The notes beneath the pieces were generated by a model that did not search any database, had not been told where the DNA came from, and was given only the letters and a program-made list of their open reading frames with translations. Source: Verrucomicrobiota bacterium (GTDB taxonomy: Bacteria > Verrucomicrobiota > Verrucomicrobiia > Limisphaerales > UBA9464). From it: a stretch of DNA of 6,427 nucleotides. The position numbers and the translations under genes were made by a program. Position 1 is the stretch's first letter; every line of letters starts with the position of its first letter. Of the stretch, positions 1-3,811 are shown in pieces. The stretch is taken from NCBI GenBank assembly GCA_026397675.1, contig JAPLUH010000356.1:1-6427 (forward strand). The letters run 5' to 3'.

Positions 1-5
1 GTGGG

Positions 6-582
6 TCACGGACCCGTAGGGGCCAGGCCTCCCGGCCAATCCGCCGGGGTGTTCCAGTTGCTGAGTGCGCGGACATCATGATCGATGACCTCCCACAGAC
101 ACATCCAGCCGGTTTCAAGGCCTCGGCGGCAGAATGCATGCACCGAGGCCTTTTGCGTCTCCAATTGCTCCTGGGCGATGGCCCAGGCCTGGTTCGGATA
201 AATAGCGGCCAACGGTTCCAGTCGACCCTGATGAATGGGAACGCATCCCTGATTGGGGGCGATCCGCGCTATCAATTGTTGCAGCCATTCCACCGAGAGT
301 TCCGGTAAATCCACGGCAACCAAGAGAGTCCATCCGTTGGGAAATCGCGCATGGGCCCATCCGAGTCCCGTCTCCACTCCAGCCATGGGTCCGAGATCGG
401 CAAATCGGTCTCTCAGGAGAGGAATACCCGCGGGTGTGGGGGGTAGGGGACGGCGGTTTTCTGAGCCTGCCGCCACGGCGATGCTCCGGAGGCCTGCCTG
501 CTCCAGAATCCCGGGATCGTCCTCCGGCCAAGATCACGCCCGTGAGTTCTCCACCGACAAGTTGTTCGGAAACTGGGGTCAC
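6..582 (-). pseudogene. mobA: molybdenum cofactor guanylyltransferase (MobA), internally deleted and frameshifted
   Basis: MobA transfers GMP from GTP to molybdopterin to make the guanine dinucleotide cofactor in the cytoplasm. Reading from a GTG at 582, the protein begins with a good nucleotide-binding start, GVILAGGRSR. That frame then turns into non-MobA sequence. The rest of MobA continues one frame over, from about 505 down to a TGA at 6-8: GLRSIAV, the RDRFADLGPMAG region, the metal-binding VDLPEL (Asp56 counted from the GTG at 476), EPLAAIYP and the C-terminal NWNTPADW. The RMGxDK stretch and the following helix are absent, about 20-25 residues by comparison with typical MobA of about 190-200 residues, so this is a deletion with a frameshift and not a single-base error. 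The second frame could start at the GTG at 476, giving 156 residues without the GTP-binding loop, which I expect to be inactive. An assembly error is possible. Family assignment is firm; pseudogene status is likely. Confidence 0.72.
508..517. repeat. perfect 10-bp palindrome at the mobA break point
   Basis: ATCCCGGGAT reads the same on both strands. It lies where the frame encoding LAGGRSR stops matching MobA and the other frame (PGILEQAGLRS) starts. The palindrome may mark the deletion junction, or the coincidence may be chance, since ten-base palindromes do occur in GC-rich DNA. Confidence 0.5.
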
Positions 583-694
583 TGGTTCTGAGCCTTTCTG
601 GATACTGATTGCTTGTCACCTCCCCGATGCCATCCGCCAGTGAAGTCGATGAAGCTCCTTGCCCGGAGCCGGGGTGACGGGTTTTCCTCCGCTC
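583..694. promoter_or_regulatory. divergent intergenic region between mobA remnant and fabG
   Basis: This 112-bp gap separates two divergently oriented genes, so it should hold the fabG promoter. A TTGTCA at 613-618 resembles a -35 box, but no convincing -10 lies at 16-18 bp, so I cannot place a promoter exactly. GCTCC at 654-658 and GGAGC at 665-669 form a 5-bp stem with a 6-base loop, 25 bp before the fabG ATG. It is not followed directly by a T run, so it is not a clear terminator, and a role in the leader is speculative. Confidence 0.3.
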
Positions 695-1438
695 ATGTCT
701 CAATTGGAAAATCAAGTGGCGGTGGTGACAGGGGCGAGTCGGGGAATAGGCCGAGCTATTGCACTTCGATTCGCTCAGGCCGGTGCCGATGTAGTGGTCG
801 TCTCGCGCACGGTGGAGAATTCTGAAAAAACCGCGGCCGAAATCCGGGCCTTAGGACGCAAGGCGTGGGCCTTAGCCGTGGACGTTTCCGATGCCGGTGC
901 CATTGCCGCCGCCGCTGAAATCCTGCTCGAGCAGGCGGGGCGGGTGGACATCCTCGTCAACAATGCGGGCGTGACTAAGGATGGACTCCTGATGCGCATG
1001 AGCCAGTCCGACTGGGACACCGTGCTGAACACCAACTTGCGCGGAGCCTTCCTGTTCACCAAGGCGCTGACCCGGACCTTCCTCAAACAGCGCTCTGGCC
1101 GGATCATTAACTTGGCCAGCGTCATTGGGCTCATCGGCAACGCCGGTCAGGCCAACTACGCTGCGAGCAAGGCGGGCTTAATTGGGTTCACCAAGTCGGT
1201 GGCAAAGGAGTTTGGTTCCCGAGGTGTCACCTGCAATGCCATCGATCCTGGATTCATCGAGACCGACATGACGGCAGCCCTCAACGAGACGCAAAAAGAG
1301 GCGATCCTGAAGCAGATTCCGCTGGGATCCTTGGGTCAGGCCTCGGACATCGCTGAAGCGGCGTTGTATCTTGCGGGTCCCGGAGGACGTTATGTCACCG
1401 GTCAGGTGTTGACGGTCGATGGGGGCATGGTGATGTGA
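695..1438 (+). CDS. fabG: 3-oxoacyl-[acyl-carrier-protein] reductase FabG
   Basis: FabG is a cytoplasmic short-chain dehydrogenase that uses NADPH for the first reduction of the fatty-acid elongation cycle, 3-oxoacyl-ACP to 3-hydroxyacyl-ACP. The 247-residue product matches the usual length of about 245. The Rossmann nucleotide-binding motif TGASRGIG is at residues 12-19, NNAG at 89-92, and the catalytic set is Asn114, Ser142, Tyr155 and Lys159 (YAASK). The chain ends with the family's typical YVTGQVLTVDGGM. I chose the ATG at 695 because MSQLENQVAVVTG gives a normal FabG N-terminus. An in-frame TTG at 659 would add 12 residues unlike the family. No strong ribosome-binding site is visible. 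The stop overlaps the start of the next gene by 4 bp. Many SDR enzymes look alike, but the acpP and fabF neighbours make FabG much the best reading. Confidence 0.95.
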   Translation: MSQLENQVAVVTGASRGIGRAIALRFAQAGADVVVVSRTVENSEKTAAEIRALGRKAWALAVDVSDAGAIAAAAEILLEQAGRVDILVNNAGVTKDGLLMRMSQSDWDTVLNTNLRGAFLFTKALTRTFLKQRSGRIINLASVIGLIGNAGQANYAASKAGLIGFTKSVAKEFGSRGVTCNAIDPGFIETDMTAALNETQKEAILKQIPLGSLGQASDIAEAALYLAGPGGRYVTGQVLTVDGGMVM

Positions 1439-1923
1439 GCGCGCAGTCACCCGCATCGGGGCAGGGGGAATTCTTACTGGACTGGGCGGGCGCTTCGGAG
1501 CCGGAGACCCCGCCTCTGCTTGTTCCCGAAGGCCCTAGCCCGGAATGGTTGCAGCGATTGAGTCCCGAGGATCGCCGGCACGTGGCCAGCCTGGCCTGGG
1601 AGCGACGGCCGCTGGTATTTCTGATCGATGCTCGGGCTCATTGGAAATTGGTGCGCCCGCGTCTGCCGTTGGCGGGCTTTGATGTTCTGGATTTCCAGGA
1701 CCAGCCGGACGGCGATTTCAAAATCCTGGTACCCTCCGACCTCTCATCGCGGGAGTTGCAGCATCTTTTGAAGTGCTTGCGGCAGAGTCGCTCCCCGCGA
1801 GCGGTGGTGTGCGAGCCCATGGGTTGCACTGGGCGTGTGCTGGCCACTTTAGCGCGACGTGAGAACTTCATTGGGGGCGAGGTTTCTCCTGTACAAAAAC
1901 CCGCAGCGGGGAAGAATTCGTGA
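1435..1923 (+). CDS. uncharacterised protein translationally coupled to fabG
   Basis: I do not recognise this 162-residue protein. Its GTG start lies in a GTGA that overlaps the fabG TGA stop, a layout typical of translational coupling, with GGGGG about 10 bases upstream. Residues 1-35 are rich in Pro, Ser and Glu and look flexible. Residues 36-57 should be helical. An alternating pattern follows: a hydrophobic strand VFLID (61-65), FDVLDF (82-87), KILVP (96-100), an amphipathic helix at about 104-117, and AVVCEPMGC (123-131). This suggests a small alpha/beta fold. Cysteines are at 114, 126 and 131. No signal peptide or membrane segment is seen, so it is probably cytoplasmic. Its position between fabG and acpP suggests a link to fatty-acid or acyl-ACP metabolism, but that rests on context only. 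Codon use resembles its neighbours, which supports a real gene. Confidence 0.8.
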   Translation: MSAQSPASGQGEFLLDWAGASEPETPPLLVPEGPSPEWLQRLSPEDRRHVASLAWERRPLVFLIDARAHWKLVRPRLPLAGFDVLDFQDQPDGDFKILVPSDLSSRELQHLLKCLRQSRSPRAVVCEPMGCTGRVLATLARRENFIGGEVSPVQKPAAGKNS

Positions 1924-1931
1924 ACGGGGAC

Positions 1932-1960
1932 TTGACGGTCGGGTGTCACACGCCTAGACA
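1932..1960 (+). promoter_or_regulatory. candidate acpP promoter
   Basis: TTGACG (1932-1937) matches five of six bases of the sigma-70 -35 consensus. A 17-bp spacer puts TAGACA (1955-1960) at the -10 position, which matches only three of six. Transcription would then start near 1967, giving a leader of about 17 bases before the acpP ATG. The spacer holds GTGTCACAC (1943-1951), a short palindrome with a central C that could be an operator. The housekeeping sigma consensus is assumed to apply in this organism. Confidence 0.4.
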
Positions 1961-1964
1961 GGCG
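1951..1964 (+). other. small hairpin upstream of acpP
   Basis: CGCCT (1951-1955) and AGGCG (1960-1964) form a perfect 5-bp stem with the loop AGAC. There is no T run after it, so it is unlikely to terminate fabG-operon transcripts. It overlaps the candidate -10 box. In a transcript reading through from fabG it would sit about 19 bases before the acpP ATG. Confidence 0.35.
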
Positions 1965-1983
1965 CCCCAACGAGACAATTACC

Positions 1984-2229
1984 ATGGCTGATAAAACCAT
2001 CGAGCAGCGGATTAAGGACATCATCATCGAGCAACTGGGCGTGACCGCCGAGCAAGTGACTCCCGAAGCCAAGTTCATAGAGGACTTGGGCGCTGACTCC
2101 CTCGACACTGTCGAGTTGGTGATGGCTCTCGAGGAGGAATTTGGTTTGGAAATCCCGGACGACGAAGCTGAGAAGCTTCAAAGCGTTGGCGACGTGATTA
2201 AGCACGTCGAAGACTCTCAGGCGAAGTAA
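1984..2229 (+). CDS. acpP: acyl carrier protein AcpP
   Basis: AcpP carries growing acyl chains as thioesters on a 4'-phosphopantetheine arm and passes them between the enzymes of type II fatty-acid synthesis. The 81-residue acidic product has the normal length (about 78-82). The phosphopantetheine site is Ser39 in the GADSLDTVEL motif at the start of helix II, followed by the recognition helix MALEEEFGLEIPDDEAEKL. The short start MADKTIEQRIKDII is standard for the family. No good Shine-Dalgarno sequence precedes the ATG. It lies 60 bp after the unknown coupled gene, with a candidate promoter in that gap and a strong terminator 20 bp after its stop, so it can be transcribed alone at high level as well as by read-through from fabG. 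Identification is secure. Confidence 0.97.
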   Translation: MADKTIEQRIKDIIIEQLGVTAEQVTPEAKFIEDLGADSLDTVELVMALEEEFGLEIPDDEAEKLQSVGDVIKHVEDSQAK

Positions 2230-2249
2230 CCCTGCGACCCGCTTCATCA

Positions 2250-2280
2250 GGGCAGCCCGGCTTCCGGAGCTGCCCTTTTT
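2250..2280 (+). terminator. rho-independent terminator after acpP
   Basis: GGGCAGC (2250-2256) pairs with GCTGCCC (2269-2275). Inside it, CCGG (2257-2260) pairs with CCGG (2264-2267) around a 3-base loop, with one bulged A at 2268. The stem is followed at once by five Ts (2276-2280). It starts 20 bp after the acpP stop and should separate the fabG-acpP transcript from fabF. Confidence 0.88.
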
Positions 2281-2368
2281 CATTGCAGTCACTCCGTAAA
2301 CAGCAATCCACACCGAGGTTGACGCGCGCTTGTGTGTCTTCAGAGGGTGGGTAATCTGTCCCCGAACT
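2281..2368 (+). promoter_or_regulatory. presumed fabF promoter region
   Basis: Because a strong terminator lies just upstream, fabF should need its own promoter in these 88 bp. TTGACG (2319-2324) repeats the -35-like hexamer seen before acpP, but no acceptable -10 sits 16-18 bp downstream. TAATCT (2352-2357) is too far from it. The region therefore probably contains a promoter, but the boxes cannot be fixed by eye. Confidence 0.28.
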
Positions 2369-3628
2369 ATGTCGAATGCTTGGTCTGAACGCCGCGTGGT
2401 TGTGACCGGTCTGGGTTGTGCCTCCCCGCTGGGGCTGGATGCCGACACCGTCTGGAAAAACATTATTGCCGGAAAATGCGGTGTGGGGCGCGTGAGTGCC
2501 TTTGACATCTCCGCCTACGACTGCCAAATCGCGGCAGAAGTGCGGGGGTTTGATCCGGTGCCCGCATTTCCGAGTCCTAAGGAAGTGCGCCGCTCCGACC
2601 GCTTCACGCACTTCGGTGTCTATGCCGGTTGGGGTGCCTTGAAAGATTCGGGTTTGAATCTGGAGACTGAGAACCGGGACGACATCGGCGTGTACATCGG
2701 TTCGGGCATCGGCGGCCTGCACACCACCGAGGAGCAGCACAAAATCTTGTTGGCCAAGGGACCAGGGCGTGTCAGCCCGTTCATGATCCCGATGCTCATC
2801 TTAAACATGTCCTCGGGTTTGTTCGCTCTCTACAACAACTTGCGCGGACCCAACTTTGCCACCTGCTCGGCTTGCGCGACCAGCAACCACGCCATTGGTG
2901 AGGCCTGGTGGGCGATCAAGCGCGGCGATGCGGCCGTCATGTTCGCTGGCGGTACTGAAGCAACCGTTGTGCCCTTGGGCATGAGCGGTTTTGCGGCCAT
3001 GAAGGCCATGTCCACCCGCAATGAAGATCCGCAACACGCCAGTCGACCGTTCGATCGCGATCGGGATGGATTCGTGATGGGGGAGGGGGCGGCGGTTCTG
3101 GTGCTCGAGGAGTTGGAACATGCCAAGAAGCGCGGGGCTCGCATTTATTGTGAGATCATGGGCTATGGCAACACGTGCGATGCTAACCACATGACCTCGC
3201 CTGATCCCGAGGGAGCCGGTGCGGCGCGGGCGATCCAAATGGGGCTCAAGCACGCCGGGATGCGTCCCGAGGAAATCGATTACGTCAACGCGCACGCCAC
3301 CAGCACGCCGGTGGGGGATGGTTGCGAGACCCAGGCCATCAAGCGGGTCTTCGGTGACCACGCTCGGAAGCTGGCCATTAGTTCTACCAAAGGAGCGACC
3401 GGACATATGCTCGGCGCGGCGGGCGGCATTGAATCGCTTTTGTGCTGCAAGGCCCTGGAAGCACAAATCGCTCCGCCGACCATCAATCTAGAGAATCCGG
3501 ATCCGCAGTGTGATCTCGATTATATTCCTCACACCCCGCGACCCATGAGGATCGATGCCTTCCTGAACAACTCGTTCGGATTTGGTGGCCATAACGCCAT
3601 CGTCATCGGCAAGCGGTTCGTGGGCTAA
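2369..3628 (+). CDS. fabF: 3-oxoacyl-[acyl-carrier-protein] synthase II (FabF/KAS II)
   Basis: FabF is a cytoplasmic thiolase-fold enzyme that elongates acyl chains by decarboxylative condensation of malonyl-ACP with an acyl-enzyme. The product has 419 residues against about 412 for the family. The catalytic triad is visible: Cys169 in SACATSNHAIG, His310 in NAHATSTPVGD and His346 in TKGATGHMLGAAGG, with Lys341 nearby. GSGIGG at 111-116 carries Ile114 at the acyl-pocket position of FabF (Ile108 in E. coli), where FabB has Gly. The C-terminus has the glycine-rich NSFGFGGHNA. The nucleophile elbow SACATS is closer to FabB, but the rest fits FabF. I chose the ATG at 2369 because the sequence then enters RRVVVTGLG at the normal distance; an in-frame TTG at 2330 adds 13 atypical residues. 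No clear ribosome-binding site is seen. It follows the acpP terminator by 88 bp. Confidence 0.95.
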   Translation: MSNAWSERRVVVTGLGCASPLGLDADTVWKNIIAGKCGVGRVSAFDISAYDCQIAAEVRGFDPVPAFPSPKEVRRSDRFTHFGVYAGWGALKDSGLNLETENRDDIGVYIGSGIGGLHTTEEQHKILLAKGPGRVSPFMIPMLILNMSSGLFALYNNLRGPNFATCSACATSNHAIGEAWWAIKRGDAAVMFAGGTEATVVPLGMSGFAAMKAMSTRNEDPQHASRPFDRDRDGFVMGEGAAVLVLEELEHAKKRGARIYCEIMGYGNTCDANHMTSPDPEGAGAARAIQMGLKHAGMRPEEIDYVNAHATSTPVGDGCETQAIKRVFGDHARKLAISSTKGATGHMLGAAGGIESLLCCKALEAQIAPPTINLENPDPQCDLDYIPHTPRPMRIDAFLNNSFGFGGHNAIVIGKRFVG

Positions 3629-3687
3629 GAAGCTCACTATTGGTGACCCCACGGTGGTACGGCGCGGGTAGCGGGCGAGTCCACCGG

Positions 3688-3707
3688 TGCGCTGGGATGC
3701 GCTGGGA
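3688..3707 (+). repeat. perfect tandem duplication of TGCGCTGGGA
   Basis: The ten bases TGCGCTGGGA occur twice back to back without mismatch, at 3688-3697 and 3698-3707, in the non-coding leader of the sulfatase gene. Two copies suggest a recent slippage duplication or a paired binding site. Confidence 0.85.
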
Positions 3708-3715
3708 GCATCCGT

Positions 3716-3725
3716 GGGGGGGGGG
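3716..3725 (+). repeat. homopolymer run of ten G
   Basis: Ten consecutive Gs lie 86 bp before the sulfatase ATG, in non-coding DNA. Runs of this length are prone to polymerase slippage and also to sequencing error, so the exact count is uncertain. The run forms the loop of a 6-bp stem, and together with GGG at 3694-3696 and 3704-3706 it fits a G-quadruplex pattern. Confidence 0.9.
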
Positions 3726-3811
3726 CGGATGTTCCGCGCGACCTTCAAGCGCTCCAATCCGAATTCTCTCCGCGCTTTCCCATCGGGCCGGCTCGGGTCA
3801 GTCTTCAGAGC

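Larger units (their letters stand above)
3629..3811 (+). promoter_or_regulatory. structured leader upstream of the sulfatase gene
   Basis: No gene is supported in these 183 bp, and no terminator for fabF is obvious. The region holds a 10-bp tandem repeat, a ten-G run and three possible hairpins: GGATGC/GCATCC (3695-3700 with 3708-3713), CATCCG/CGGATG (3709-3714 with 3726-3731, G run in the loop) and GCGGA/TCCGC (3725-3729 with 3733-3737). The first and second compete for the same bases, as do the second and third. CACCGGTG at 3682-3689 is a further palindrome. No convincing promoter boxes were found, so a regulatory role is inferred from structure alone. Confidence 0.4.

Noticed and set aside
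253..591. 112-codon plus-strand open frame opposite mobA
   Set aside because: It is the complement of the mobA remnant, where the minus strand shows clear MobA motifs and this frame shows none.
662..685. possible terminator CCCG...CGGG followed by TTTT before fabG
   Set aside because: The stem is only 4 bp with a 12-base loop, the T run is four, and no plus-strand gene lies upstream that would need a terminator.
1954..2508. 184-codon minus-strand open frame across acpP, its terminator and the fabF start
   Set aside because: It runs antisense through a secure gene and a terminator hairpin, so it is not a plausible coding region.
2801..3466. 221-codon minus-strand open frame opposite fabF
   Set aside because: fabF is certain on the other strand. 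The antisense frame is a by-product of GC-rich codon use and shows no recognisable motif.
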